Source of the DNA: Pyronema omphalodes
Lineage: Eukaryota; Ascomycota; Pezizomycetes; Pezizales; Pyronemataceae
DNA: 64,000 bases
Reading direction: 5' to 3'
Assembly: GCA_024516155.1 (NCBI GenBank)
Contig: JAJJXM010000008.1
Span: forward strand, 682,001 to 746,000
The position numbers and the translations under genes are program-made. The notes beneath the pieces are model-generated. The model ran no database searches. It saw only the letters and a list, made by a program, of their open reading frames with translations, and was not told where the DNA came from. How positions within the stretch are numbered: the first letter of the stretch is position 1; every line of letters starts with the position of its first letter. Positions 46,001-60,457 of the stretch are shown here, piece by piece.

Positions 46001-49000
46001 GATTTCGTGCACCCTTTTTTGCCAAAAATGGTTTAGGATTGAAGTGTAGCTGAAAAGAATCAGCATACAACGGCACCGAAAGAGACTTAAGGATATCATC
46101 CGTTAAATCTCTACTCTTTCTAACTCGGAAATCGGAAAACAAACGTCTGCTGTTTCAGGGCCCTGGCCAGAGGCAGAAAAATTGGCACGAGATTACTCGG
46201 AACACTATCTTTGCAGCTTTACAGCTCCAGCTCGATATATCAAAATGTACCGGATGAATTAGTAAATCTTTGTTATCCGCACATCTCAGCTCATAGTATC
46301 CCAGTCGCTGTGCCCAACAAACGAAAAAAATCCCTAAACATCCCATCCATGCGTCTTTCATCGGAGCTTTCAGCCCGAGCCTAGAACTGATCACCAGCGC
46401 GCAAAAAGCCTTCTCCACTTGTTTCAGTACGATATTCACCGTGACATTTGCCACTATCTTAACTAAGCCGCTGATTCAACTTAAACCCCGCAAAAGCACA
46501 CCGACATAAGGTTCAGTATTCATAGTTAGTTCCCCTATCTAAGACTGCACCCGCGCACTGGCCGCACCGAGAACCGTATTGCATAGTTATCACGTGCTTT
46601 TGTAGCACAAAACCAGGGTAAGGGCTCATCAAATTTCACCATCTGATGCCATATCCAAGGATTCCTGCAGGGTTCCATCGTGTAGCACCAACTAACACCT
46701 GTGAGCCAGCGGGAGTCCGTGCGACTCCACGCCGATGGATATTTTTAACCAGGCTCTCTCACCCCCTACCTAATCAAAAACCCGCCATCTCAATTCTGTC
46801 GATGTCGTCGGAGTTCAACGAGAAAATCGACAAGACAGCCCACTAAATAAGCATTACTATTTTGGGGATGACATCAACAGTAAAATGGTAAAAGAGACTA
46901 AAAGAAGGTTCTTACTACGCTGACTATGGGTTTATTAGTGGCAGGTACACCGTGAACGCCACACACATCCTGTATGTAGACAGAGTGGGGGTCGACGCGG
47001 AGCGAGAAGAAGTTTTCCGGAGAACTATTTTTGGGGATGGGATGACAGCTGAGACGCACCAGAGAGATGGATTTATCCTCTAGTGACCGATGATGACGAG
47101 ATTGAAGTATGGAATGACAAAGAGTTTGTAAATCTGCAAGACCAGGAAGGCAATAAAGCCATAATTCGTTGAATCTCATAGGGGATTATTAGACCATGGT
47201 AATGGCTAATATCGCTTGACCTGACTAGCCCACTTTTCGTACAGCGAGCGCTTGGGGCGTGCAGAACTTGCTGTGTAGGCGGGAATTGGACGCTAAAGAT
47301 CAGACAAGCGCCCACCTTCTCACCGCTGGTAGGGTAGCAAGGCTAATGTCTGTTTAGCTCCTACGAACTCACTGTTCTCACAATCCGCTTCAACATCGCT
47401 TTTGAGCCATCTTCGCTGTTCTATTCGCCACCCAACATGAAGCCAAAATTGTGCTTCTCAATCCCATTGATGAATCATTTGATTCACGCGTGAAGCAAAC
47501 CTTGAGTCTAATTCATTTCGGAGACTTTCCGCTGATTTTTGCGGCCTTTTGACAAGCTTTCACTAGAGTAGTGTCAAGCGCTAAATTAACCCGTTGTTGT
47601 ACCAAAGAACATCACGAACTAAGGAAGTACTCTCCTTTTTTGCCGCTGTAGACGCTGGATTGCGTCTCGATGTGTCTCTTCTGCAAAGTGACGGTGTGAG
47701 GTAATGGTACTTTCATCTCGGTTTATTTTTTTTATTTTTTATTTTTTTTTTCAATAGCGGAAATTGTAGAAACCGCAGGAACTGCAGATCGTGAGATATA
47801 TTAATATTTCTGCATGATGAACCCTAGAGGAACGCAGTGATATAGATACAGCAAATATTATTTGTTCCTGAAATCCAGGAAGCCTAAGGAATTGGCGCTG
47901 GGAAACACAGAAAAAGGGGTAGATATCGTTCTCGATACGTTTCAAGAGTATGACTGAGCGTAGTGACCGCTCGGTACAAAAGCAAAAGGCCGCAGAAACC
48001 GACGATACAGCACATCACATCACATTACATTAACCATTAACTAGTCCGACGGGTAGAAAAAAAGCACATACTGTGCTTTTGAAAAGATACGCCGAAATAC
48101 ACTGATAACCAGGGGTTACTTACCGAAAATGGACATTTTCGCGAGTTATCGCAAAGTAACATATGTCGCCAGTTTCAAAATTGTGGCCAAGAAACCACTT
48201 GGATCCGATAGCCGCTACAGCCGTGTCTTGTTTCTCCGGCTACAATACTTCTATGGTACAAGCTTGTTTGCCAGGCTGTCTCATTCTCGGCTGGAATCCT
48301 GATAGAATGCTTGCTAGTCTATCTACCTGAGTTTAGCCGGCCCTGAAGTGTCTTAGGGAGGAAAAGTTTAATCAATTTTCATATGAAGATTTGATAATAG
48401 ATATGAATGATTCCGTGAATTAATTTATCGACATTGTTTTAAGAAAGTTGGGATAATTAAGGAAGATTGTGGGGATCCCAAGATAACATGAGGAAGGAAG
48501 CAGCCGCGATCCTCACCGCGATTTCTAGCTGTCGGGGTACTTTAAATTTTAATAATTTGGAATTTTTTATATCTATCTGTGCAGTAGTGCACAGAGAATC
48601 ATTACTATAAGCTTAATTCCGTGTTGTCATTAGCTAAATACTTGCTAATATCCGATAGATGACAAACCCCACCCAACGGCCAGTTATGGATCTTCGTAAT
48701 CATACCCTACAGACTCCAAGCCTTTCAAGGGTGAAGCCTTTGAACCCCTTGAAAGTCGAAGTTTTGCATCCCTCAAAGCACAGATCCCCAGCCACAACCG
48801 CCTCCACATCCCCACTCCACAAGCCCTCAAAGCACAACTTCCGCCATCACAAGCAATCTAATAACCCATATATCCGCCAAGGTATCATGTCTGCCACCAT
48901 ATCATCAATCGCAGCCCATCATGGCGGTTAACCGCGTACCAGCGCAACAGCGTACCATGTATGATGTATCCAACCCCACAATCCCCACCAAAGAAAAAAA

Positions 49001-50945
49001 GAAAAAACCTATAAAAAAAAAAAAGAAAAAAAATCCCCTCGCTAGATTCGCTTCAGCCCCATTACCAACCACAAAGCGCAGTTCTCAGCCACCACCATCA
49101 TCCAGTTCCATCATGCCAAAAGATAGCCACCATCGCTAGCAATATTATCCTACATGCCCCATACCCCATAAAAAATATGTTTTTTTTTCTGACATCGGTT
49201 CCCGAAACCAAAATGCACCTCCTAATCCCCCGCAAAATGCACCGTAAAATCCCCCGAGTAATTCGCCCCCCTTGTTCTATGATGCGCGGCGCTGTGCGGT
49301 GCGGCGCTGTGCTGTGCTTCTACATAACCCGGCGCTATGGATTTGGGAGTCGGGTCGTGGGTTTCCCGATTTACTATGTATGTACGTATGGTGCACCATG
49401 CGGAGGGGGGGTGGGGAGAGGAGAGAGGGTGGTGTATGGGCTTTACGGTGCTATATAAATCTTCACCGGTATTGTGATCCAGCATGATTGCCACTGAGGT
49501 GGGGGGGGGGGGGGGGGGGTGGACATACACATAGCCGGACATAGCTGTCAGAACAGAGATGGGGGATGGGAGATGGTGGATGTCGGACAGGGGCAGGAAG
49601 ACAGGGAGACAGGTATTTGATGCTTGATGATTTTCCAGGTTAAGGTCATGGTCTGGGATAAAAATAGATCGTATGGATTCATAACACAACACCCACCAGA
49701 TTTGTATGTACAGAATATTGGGTAGAAATTTATGTAGCTAGGTGATTCAACTTTTGATCGTCGGTTTAGGACAGCTACGGTAGGTTCAGATGGAGAATAT
49801 TTGGGGTACTCTGGGTGTGGGACGAAGTAGATGTTAAACGTTTCATCAGTATCGAAAATACAGGTTAAAGTAAAGAAGAAATCGGTAGTTAAGAGTTCAG
49901 GAAAACTTCATTCAGAATTCCGAGCGGTATTAATTACTCCCCGCCAACACACAACTAGCTAACCAAAATCTCATATCTGATATATATCCAATACATAATA
50001 AAGTTGTGCCAATTGCAATACTATATACAATGCCAAAAAACCATGAATTAATGATTTTATGAAAAGCAAAATCTCCGCTAAGTATACAGAGATTATACAG
50101 GGTGGAGTTCTCCTTAGTAAAGGGCCCCAAAAATAGCAGTAACAAAAACGTACATAATCCGTAATCATAAACCAATAGGACATCAAGAACATAGCCCATA
50201 AACTGTGACAGTAACCCATAAAGGACAGAAATACATGAGAAAGAAAAATGTTACAAATATCCCTCAGTAAAAAATATAAAAAAGAACGCCCCAGCTAGCT
50301 AAAACCCCAAATCACTTAGCTTAATATAGTCCCATGCAAAATAAAGATGAAGGAAAAGTGCTTGCCACCTTCATTTCAGTCACCACACCCTCAAAATCCT
50401 CCTTATGTATGATCTTCAATCCAAAGTTGCAAACGATACAGCCCATCCATAGCCCAGCTTTCCACGCCTAGAGGCAGTGCACCCAGAATCAATGATACAC
50501 CCCAATCCATGACCATCCATCCATCCATGTTCCATCCAGGTGCTTGTTAAGCAACATTCAAAGTACAAGAATCATCGAAGTAATCCATCTATCCATCTTA
50601 TAACCATATCTCTGTCTGGTCAAGTTCGCAATCGTAAAGTAACACCTTTGTATCCAGATAACAAAGAAGTAAAAGAAATCCCAAAACATAACACAAACAT
50701 TACAGATACCCAGTAGACCATAGACAAAAGAAACCAAAAAAATCAACGAAAACCAGATTGTCGTAAAACATAAATATCCCAAAGCCGTTTTAACATAGGA
50801 AAGAAAGGAATCAGAAAAATAAAAAATAAAACATAAGGGAATAAAAGCGAACGCTATTTATCATGCATCGTCATCACATCATCATCACCGATGGGTGAAT
50901 AAAAGAAACACATAGAATCATATCATCTTCTCACGCCACGAGCAG
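46001..50945. other. long gene-free stretch with simple repeats
   Basis: About 5 kb without a recognisable gene. It holds an A-rich run at 48994-49032, a 19-base G run at 49501-49519 and several T runs near 47725-47752. The frame at 48659-48931 and its neighbour are Ser/Pro/His-rich and overlap simple sequence; they are not called. The last 700 bp are the AT-rich 3' flank of the C2H2 gene. Confidence 0.45.
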
Positions 50946-53900
50946 TCACAGCCGATCCCTACTGGGATCGTAGTGATCATTCCTCTGCACGGGCAACCCA
51001 TCATCAATACCGATTCCACCATCAAGCGTCCGTAATACATTTGTTGGAGCATCGCGCAGGAAATTTTCTGTCCAATCCGACCCTGGACTGCTTCCATGTA
51101 AAGCGGGATCGTAAGACTGCTCCTGGTCGACCCCAGCTTGTTGGAAAGAATACTGAAAGTAGGGTGCTTGTTGTTGATGGTAGGGACTGTGCTGGGGACG
51201 CTGATGGGCAAGTTGCTGCTGATAGGGCGAGTTATGGGCCACAGAATGAGGTGGAGAGGGTGTATGGTGCTGCTGATGAAATGTAGCCATAAGGGCAGAA
51301 TTTTGATACCAATGAGGAGCATGGTATCCCGGATGATATTCGGCAACAGTAGTGTGAACTGGCTGGGTAATGTCGCGAGGAGAAACGAGGATACTCTCTG
51401 GCGAAGGCGGGCCGCGACGGAGAGGAGGGAAGTTATGTTGCGCCTGTATATGAAGAGGGGTCTCTTCAGCAATGGTTGCAGGGGAGGAGTCGGCGATCCC
51501 AAAGAGAGAGTGAGGTGATGATTCATTGGAGTTGGGTCTGTAGTTCTGGGTATTGTGTTGAGTGATTTCCGGAGAGGCTTCAGAAGAGGTGTCGGTTCTC
51601 TGGCTGTAGATGCTGACGTTGCGAGTATACTGTGAATTGCGCTGTTGTGTACGCTGTCGTATAACGTTCTGGCGGACGGCTGCAGTATTTCGCTGACCGT
51701 TTGTCCTGGGTTCTGCTTTGGCAGCGGCTTGCGATTTCTTAGATCGCACGGTTTTGGTACGGATATACTCGTATCCGTGTGCTTTCTCCATGTGTTGCTT
51801 TACATTCGATACTCTTGTACTTGTGTAGGGACAATCTGCCCAGTTACATGGAATACGCTTGGCGGTTGGGTCGTGTTTGTCGCGAAAGTGCCTTTCACAA
51901 TCCTTTTGCGCTGAGAATCCCATTTCGAAGTATGGACATTCTGGAATCGAGCATCGAAAGGTACGTTCATGAGTTTTTTCATGTTTCCTACAAAAAGTCA
52001 GTGATGAATTGAATATATAACGCCGGGATAATTATACAAACCTCAGATCGCATTTTCGTGAATAAATTTTGCCGCAGTCCGCCTGGTTGCATGGGTGTAC
52101 TTTTGGTCTACCAGACAGAGAGTCATTCGGCGAACCTGGAGACGAAGAAATATCGTGAACTGGTGGCGGAGAACATAATGTAGAGGTAGACGTCAATGAA
52201 TGGGGTGATCCCTGGGATTGCATTTTGTGATATCCGATGTATCCCATATTGTTTGACTGAGTGTTTTTTGATGCTTGTGATTTCCGATTTTTAGTTTCCA
52301 CTTGATGAATATTTGTGTTGCCAGTCTCTGGATTTAAGTAGGATCCGGGATGTTGAGCGGGCCCATTTACGGTAATATGTCTATCCTCCCTGGTGGTGGT
52401 GGTGGAGGGGGTGGCTACGCGGGCTCTGCAAGCGCTCCCGACACCCTGGCTCGCTGGGGGTGTGGGTGGGTGTGGTGGTCGCATGGGTGTGGTGCAGACG
52501 GGGGGTGTACGAGGTACTGCTATGGAGTCTGCAGGTAGAGCGCTAGCCGAAGTGGACTGGCGAGGGCGCAGATGATGGGTCCCGTTTCCTCTCTCTCCAC
52601 TGTCACAGAGCTTCGGCTTCTTGCGAGTGGACGAATTGACGGAACATTTCCTTTTGAGACTTGGGAATGTCACTGTTCCTGCCAATTGCGTTACCCCTAT
52701 TGTCGGGCTGCAAAGTATTATTAGCCAACACCCACGCAAAAGAAGTAGGTAAGTTCAACAAGCAAAAGCGTGGAAGGGAATCTGATAAAAAGCCAATGTA
52801 TATCTATGAAAAAAAAATACCTTCCCGTTGCTCTGGCATTTTGCGCTTCCTCAAAGTGACGACGAACCAACTGTTGAGATAACTTGAACTGCTGCGCACA
52901 GGCTTTGAGCACCCTGTGGAAGGTGTTGAGGAAGTAGTCCTCTGCGTCGTAAGGAACATCACTTTCACTGTGCTGGTCCTCAACTGATAGATAATTAACG
53001 ATCTTTCTGCTGTAGTCCAAGAAAAGCGAGCCGAGAAGAATAAACGCCGTCGGGGTGCTGTCTTTCGATTTCTGTAGTGTAATCGGAACTAATTAGCGAC
53101 TGCATTGAAGCGACGAAACCGAAAGTTGTCGGGTGAAACTCAAAGCACGAAGCCAACTCACAGGCGGGAGGTTCACGAGGCTGGGTATGTACGGAATGAA
53201 GGGATGAGAGCTAAGCCACTTACCTGTCTCCCTTCAAATAAAACAAAGTTCTCAAGTCCTCTTAGGGTCTGGATGTTTCGTTCTTTCAATCTTGTAGCCG
53301 CAAGATTCAAAACATTATGGAATTCCTTCAACCCATCATGCTGCAGTAGGGGTTGCATGATCTTTTCGAGGATTAATCTCTCTCCCTCAACTGATAGCCC
53401 TTCAACAACCGGGGTTTCCTTGACATATTCTTCGAGTGTTGCATGCGTTGCAACTGTATCTGGTCAGTCTCCCGCCCGCTTCTCCTACTCAACGCATATC
53501 TACAGGGATAGCATGAAAGAAACGAGAAAACTGACATAAAGGTACCTCGTCAACAAGTAATCCTAAGTCTGGAAACACCACCATGCCCGGAGTGGAAGAC
53601 ACTATACTCTCTGTTGCAGAGTCAAGAATGTAGTAGCTCGTATCGTCGTACATAGGCTGTGAATAAATAAATCCTCCTGGGAGGGGTTCGGATGGAGAGT
53701 ATGGCATGAGATTCGGGTTTTGTGAGCAGGAAGGATTTGGCGATCCTCTATCGATATTCTTAAAAAAGTCTAAACTCTGTCTCAATATTGACTTTTGCGG
53801 GTTTGTTGAAGATGAAGTAAGCATACTAGAAGTGACATTGGAATCGCCGAGCTCATGCAGCGATAATGCTGGGGAGGACTGTGTAGACGAGATCACAGGT

Positions 53901-54049
53901 GATGGATAACAGCTCTGGTCGTGCGGAGGAGGAGAGGCGGCTATGCTGAAGCTTTTCGGATAGATAGTAGTCGGCGAAGCTCCTGGTGTAGCTAGAGAAT
54001 ATGGTGGTTCTGAAAAGCTCATTGCTTCGGATAGTGTATGGCATGACAT
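50946..54049 (-). CDS. C2H2 zinc-finger transcription factor, 902 aa
   Basis: There are five exons: 54049-53536, 53459-53224, 53071-52821, 52707-52042 and 51987-50946; all phases agree and give 902 aa. Three adjacent fingers at about residues 536-625 straddle the last intron: HPCNQADCGKIYSRKCDLRK with HEKTH, then FRCSIPECPYFEMGFSAQKD with HFRDKH, then IPCNWADCPYTSTRVSNVKQ with HMEKAH. The C-x4-C spacing and paired-finger layout are common in filamentous fungal regulators. The N-terminal 170 residues are Ser/Pro-rich. A helical block follows (about 190-330, FHRVLKACAQQFKLSQQLVRRHF), possibly a regulatory or dimer domain. The C-terminal 270 residues are Gln/His/Pro-rich. Targets unknown. The alternative start is the second ATG, at 54022. 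Introns are 50-113 nt. Intergenic DNA of 7.4 kb and 5.6 kb flanks the gene. Confidence 0.85.
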
Positions 54050-57000
54050 CGAGGAACTGAGGGTGAAGGTGAAGGCGAGGACGAGGTGGAGGTGGAGGGT
54101 GGGGGGGTGGGGGAGATGTATATACCCGTGTGCTCTCGGGACTGGAGATACAATATATATATTAGCATGATCTGGCGAACCGTAGGAATAAAACGCCGCT
54201 AATCTGCCCTGGAACTGCCGGGTGAAATATTGAAGGTAGAAATTATGAATTCATTCGCCAAGCAAGAAATAGTAACTTTGAAATGGGAGTTGGAGACGGT
54301 AAGAAACATACCACGCGGGCTGTCTGTGACCGAGAACGTTTTCGTAATACTCCGGACAATCGAATCTGTCTTGAATTCCACGGTAAGGCTGAATAATCTG
54401 ACTCGTTAATATCGGTAACCGTCTCGCTTGACCTGCGAGCCAAAATTTGGAAGCTCGTAGGTGGTTTGAAGATATTGTAATATGGAGGTGGAAGAGGATT
54501 AAATGACAAGAACAAACAGCGCGGGGTTGGGAGGATGTGTGTATATCATTCCCGATGGCTCATCCACGCGCAGTGATATACAGACACAGCCTTGAGCCAT
54601 TGGATTTAGTGGGGGACGTGGGGAGAACAGTGAACATCGAGTTTTGGGTGGGCGGAAACGATGTGGAAACGGCGTGGAGGGGTGCCCACGGATCAGAACA
54701 GATGTGTTGTACGTTGCACAAGTGCGCACACAGTCCATACCAAGCATCCCACCATCATCCCGCCGACTAATTGCACCAACCCCGCCAAAGAAATAAGTGC
54801 AAAACAATATTGAAAGAATAAAAATCGCAAACAAATTAAAATATTAGAGAAAAATAACGAATTTATGAAAACCAGGGATCTTACGTCTTAAAGGACCCTG
54901 TTGAAGTCGTAGGATATTCCTTGTTGAATATGCTCCAACCCGGAGATATTGATATCAGACGGGAAACTATTGGTTCGCAGTTGATGGGTGATTAGGTGTC
55001 TGGTGTCAGTAAGGCTTTCTTGACTACCTGTCGTTTGTCAGCTGTCGAATATATAAATGAAAATATTGTGACTAAATCTCAGTCTGTCAAGAAGCGGATG
55101 GTAGAAGTACGTACCCGTTGAGAGGAATTGGAGCGAATGTCAGCCCCTAGCGGTCTTGACTATTGGAATAACCAAATGCACAGTACCGTTCAAGGCTCTT
55201 GGCGGTAATAAAAAAGCGGGAGTTGATTCCGGTCAATTGGGGGAGTTAACAAAGGTTCATGGGATTTTCTGAGATTAGTGAATAATAATCTAGATTCGTT
55301 TACAGATACTAGATTTTGACAGTACAGCCAGCAGTAGGCTAGAATAAAGCAAAGATGACCCTTCGGCGACCCTGATCGACCCTGATGGTGTGGTGCGTGA
55401 CAGGTGGTAAGAAGGACAGCGTCTGATGAGCAAACAACAATGCCGTATCGAGGACTATTTACCTGAGCGTATCTTGGAATTGCCGAATTAAATTCTTAGA
55501 GTACTCAGATAGACAGGAAAATTTGCACTTGACAAAAAGCAAAGCCTGTCCAGAAGTTGTCAGACAGCTAAATCAACTAAAAAATGGCGGCGTAACAACT
55601 GGACAGCAGAAAGTCGTTGTATCGGCGTCGTCAGTGAAACGTAAATTTCACGCCGCGACGTCTGTTTAATCGGTCAAGCATGGGGAATTCCGGAGGCTCC
55701 ATTGCGGCTCTTATTTTCTGGCAAGGGGTTTATGCGGCTCTGGGAGCTCTTCGCGGCTCAAAGGCTGCTGCCTTGGATCCATAAACCGTCACTCGAGCAT
55801 CTTAAGCCGCATCATTGTTATGCCGAGATTGGTGGACATTAAGTGATGGAGCTAACGCAATTTGATACCCTAGATGCAGTAGCTTCGCTTCGCGGCGAGC
55901 CACGCTAACCTTATTATAGTAACTGGATCGGAGCATCGTTGCCAGGGTTAGGGTGTGCAAGCCATTCTCGTGCCCTCTGGATGTGATGCCGATTAGATAT
56001 CAACCCTTCGTATTTTTTATGCATGAAGCGAACGAAAAGACGTAGCGAGCAGTGAAAATCCTAGACTTTGTAATTCAAGTAAAGGGGAATGTTTTTGATT
56101 TTTAGGTAATTCGAATTGACGCCAAAAAGTTCCGGTGTCTTAGGTTCGGGATTATAGGTTGCCGGTACTATTGCTACGTACCTGCCCGTTTTTAACCGTT
56201 TAGATCGATGACTTACACACATAGCGGCAATAACATAATCGCCTACAAATCAACCGCTCAGGAGTTGCCTAAGCCTTTTGTCACCGGCGTCGCACGCTGA
56301 CTTACCGGAGCGACGCAACTAAGCTTTTCGTAGGCTTTAAGTTTTTTTTGTGGCTTAACTCGTCAGGCTCTTCGTGGGCGCGAATAAGATGGGAAGTGTG
56401 AAAATCGCCTTACCAATACGCCTACGAAATTCCCGCATCTGAACTCAGGACCATTCTGACGGATTTGTTCCGCCACAATTCATCTTGAATCAAGACCTTC
56501 ATCATACTTGTATCTGAGAACAAATATAAAGTATGTTCACCGGAGTTTCGACTAGGACGTGGTATGTAGTGGTAGTGCATACCCAAAAGCTATTATGGTT
56601 GATATGTACCAAAACTATCTCGATATGTATCACCTTTCCTAGATCTCTAAATTCATGGCACCACACATCCGCCCCCTTCCCCAATCCTTCTGCAGAAACC
56701 AGCATGAAGCAGCAGGTGTCCATCTTTCCCTACACCGCCTTTTGTTGAAGGGAAGCAAAAAGAAAGTATCCCGATGGCATCAGTGCAAAAATAGAAGGCT
56801 CAGCGTTTGAAGCGGCAAGACTGCTGCATCGGTTTGACCAGGCTTTCCCCTTGAAAACATAGGTACGATGACAGCATAATCAGGGTCCTGCTAGGGAGCT
56901 TGAACATCTCTCGTCGGGGTTTCCGAATCCATAGATTTGCCACACCCAGCTTCGGTTGCGGTGACATTTTGACAGCTTTCAAAACGTACAGGGTGCAGGG

Positions 57001-59645
57001 AGGCGTCATTAGACGTGATGTAATTGTAAAATTGGAGGTTAATGGTTGGAACTGAGCCCTTGTAGCCCTGTGATGATAGTGTCTAACTAGGAAAATAAGA
57101 TCAGATCATAGTTCATCATAACGACGGGTGATAGGGCAGTTTTGCGAAACTCGGCAAAGCCCCAAGGATCACGCGAAAGCCACAGAAAGCCCAGCGATCC
57201 CGAATCTCCCGAAGTGTTCAAAAACCATTGGAAGTCCTTCTCTTTCGCTAGCCAGATCGTGAAGGACGAACATCTCTCTAACCGAACCGAGCATCTTGCA
57301 ATCCTTCATTCGTAATCTCGGCTAATTCCCCATTCACAACGGTGGATTTCTTGATGCTCGATGGATGGAAACGAACAACACCAGCATTTCTACAACACCC
57401 CCTCGGAACGCCGTCAAATCGTAAAATTCCCCAGGCTTTCCACCTGTAGAGCCATTCGATATATGGTATCTCACAACAAGCATGATCATCCTCGCTTTTG
57501 CATACAAAAAAATGTCGCGCAGCCGGTGGTTTTTTGATGTGATTTCCAACGCAACCATCTGTTCGAAATTCCTTAAGGGTCAGTACATCGATACGGCAAC
57601 CATCGTTTTCAACTCAAGATCCTTGTATATTCTTTAAGCTACTCTCTGATTGGCCGCACCGAGTGTAACGAAGCATCACAAAGTTCCATGGTGGGATAAA
57701 CAATAACCAATTGAAATAAACATGTCGATTAACATGCATGGGGAGCCCGGAAAAGCAGGGGAAGAGAGCCCCGGAAGGTATACCATGGTTACAGTTACCT
57801 GATTGTGTTTTGCATCTGCTTAGTTGCAACGAGATGAGAACGTACAACCATCCCATACATCAACTCCATCAAATTCATCACATTTTCCATCAATCTTGTT
57901 CAGTGTATGATTTATGATGTATTTTATGATTGGCATTCCATGAGGTAAAAATAAATTGGGTGACTAATAAAAGCAAATGATAAAGAGATGAACTGACAGC
58001 GAAGCAATTGCTGCGCGTACCTTAGCTTGGCTCAGCCTCGTGGTGTGGCGGGGTGTGGTTAATTAGGCCCGAGCCATACACATGCTTGCTCGTCAAGTTC
58101 GTCAAGCTCGCGAAATTCGCGATCGAGCGGGGTATGCGTCGCTTGCGATGACAGACAGACGCAGACACACGGACGTATGTAGCCTTACGAAGTAGAAAAT
58201 GTACAGCTGTCTAAATACGCTTGAAAATACGTAGACATGTAGTATATGCAACTCCAGAAGTACAATTTCTAAGTAACCCCATCCGAAAAGTGTGCATCAG
58301 AATGCTGTCGACTCATAGATCTATTAGCTAAAACATTTGCCATTCCCTCATCACTTAATGACCATCACATCGAAACTTGAAAAAACTAGAAACATAAGTG
58401 ACATGAAAACAATGTACACATCATCAGTCTAACTCTCCCTGTTGGGCAATTACTGCTTCGCATAATCGCTAAATTAATCCGTAATCGATAATAACTCCGC
58501 GGCTACGCTCCGAAAAAACTCTAATTTGAAGGGAATATAGATTATGTAGAGGCAGAACTGACAAATGATCATCTACGTGCGCATTAATGTTCATCAGGTA
58601 GTGGCTACAGTGTCACCAGGAGCTAGAATTATGTCTAGACATGACCCCCTGCAGATGCCACAGCGGGTATTTCGTATTTTTCGCAGCTTCCCGAAGTCTA
58701 CAACTTCAGCTAAAGTTGAGTTAGAAACATACATAGGTGACCGACGTCCGGACGATCACTTCCCCAGCACCCTCAACGATTCATTCTAGATTGGAACTAA
58801 GGAAGGTAAAACGAGCACTAGCTGGGCAGAACAATTTGGAATGTTCATGACGAAGGATCCACAAGCACGGACATGCTCCGAATATCCTGACAAGGCTGAT
58901 AGTTACCTGTAACTTGTCTTGTTCCTACCAACCTGGGAAGTTAACCCATCAAAATGGCTGCTGGAAATTTGAATGCATGATGTCTCGCATGTATGTAAAA
59001 GCGAAGTTAGGCACATGCTACATGCGCAGTTATCTCTGCAAATATTCTTCAGCGAAGAACCACCCACCATCCCTTGAATAATCAGTATGTAACATATCAA
59101 AATCATCTGTAGTACAAAAAGCGGCGCTACGCGCGGTATACCACAGGGACCATCTCCGGGCCCGGACGGGAGCTCGCCGCTCGGTACACGATAAATTGCT
59201 CCTGGAACCTGGTCCGTGGCCTGCATCTATTTTTCCCGGAGCTGAGCAACATTGCACTTTTGTAACCGGACGTTTTTAGATACCGTACTCTACATACTTA
59301 CAAGCCATATTCGAACATTATCATTCGATAAATTTTAATTAATGACCTTGAATTGAATAATCAGTGAAGCACAGGGCTTGAGACACCTCTTTGGTTTTTA
59401 TGGCTGTGCAGAAAAACAGCTAAATATATATTGGATACCTGAATGTCGGATACCTGAGAAGAATCACCCCTCCTCCATTAATCATGAACCAAAGGTTGAG
59501 GCAGGTGGACTGTGTGCAGGATGGTGGTCTGATAACTCCATGACAAAGAACTCCTCAGGCACACATCAAAAACTACCCATGTCCATCACGAATTGTGCAA
59601 TCTAATCTAATCTGCGGGTAGCCACAGAACCATCCCGGGTGATCT
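54050..59645. other. gene-free stretch, 5.6 kb
   Basis: Starts with a purine-rich GGAGGT/GGGGTGGGGG run at 54066-54116, the promoter side of the C2H2 gene. Further on are GCGGCTC-rich DNA around 55710-55770 and a CGTCAAG repeat near 58090-58110. No gene is recognised. Confidence 0.45.
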
Positions 59646-59654
59646 TTAGTAATA

Positions 59655-60448
59655 GAGCAAAGGTCTACAATGCCCGTCCCTTGGCGCATTGTGTTTCTAA
59701 ATGCCCGACCGGTCTACAATGCCCGACACCCCTGCACAAAAAATGAATGACTAAGGCCTAGCTGTGGCGTAAAGTGCTCATCGCCAATGTCTCCGTGCGC
59801 ACGTCTCCCGACCAGCGCGTTTATCTCCATGTCGACAACTACTTTGTCGCCCGCCCCTCTTCGAAAAACAAACCGCGAGGCCGTCCAGCAAGAGTACGGC
59901 GCATAACGGGGAAGCAGTGTACCCGTCAGGCTAAATTTATGGGCGCGCTGGAAGTGCCCGGTCGGGTGTAACGCGTGGTGTTCTTGCTTCAGAGGAGAGG
60001 GCCACGATGTGCGCATGGTCGAATTTTTGTAGAAAAAATAAATAAAATAAAATATAAAATAAAATAAAAATTAAATCGAAAATTGAAAATTCCCCAATTG
60101 ATCACGTGGTAATTATTAACATCCAGATTTTACATTTAATCGCGTTTTCATTCGCGTGCCCTTACGCGCGTGCTTTCCATCTGCGCGTACTTCCATGGGG
60201 GTTTACGCTGTCCAAAAAAATCATTTTATTATTATTGAATTCTAAATTCTTCTGTTAATCGCACCGTGATTATTTCAAGTATCGAGATTTTCCGTCCCCG
60301 TTCGCGTGTGTTATTCATTCGCGCGTGTTCTTCAGCCACAAGTGAGCCTTAGTCATCCATTTTTTGTGCAGGGGTGTCGGGCATTGTAGACCGGTCGGGC
60401 ATTTAGAAACACAATGCGCCAAGAGACGGGCATTGTAGACCTTTGCTC
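59655..60448. mobile_element. Mutator-like non-autonomous transposon, 794 bp
   Basis: The terminal inverted repeats are 103 bp with only two mismatches (left 59655-59757, right 60346-60448) and begin GAGCAAAGGTCTACAATG. The element is flanked by a perfect 9-bp direct repeat, TTAGTAATA, at 59646-59654 and 60449-60457. Long TIRs with a 9-bp target-site duplication are the hallmark of the Mutator (MULE) superfamily. Inside each TIR the motif GGTCTACAATGCCCG occurs twice, 49 bp apart, a likely transposase-binding arrangement. The core has no transposase; it contains only short frames (e.g. 59774-59971) and an AAAATAAAAT-rich stretch. The near-identical TIRs and intact duplication suggest recent movement. 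Confidence 0.93.
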
Positions 60449-60457
60449 TTAGTAATA

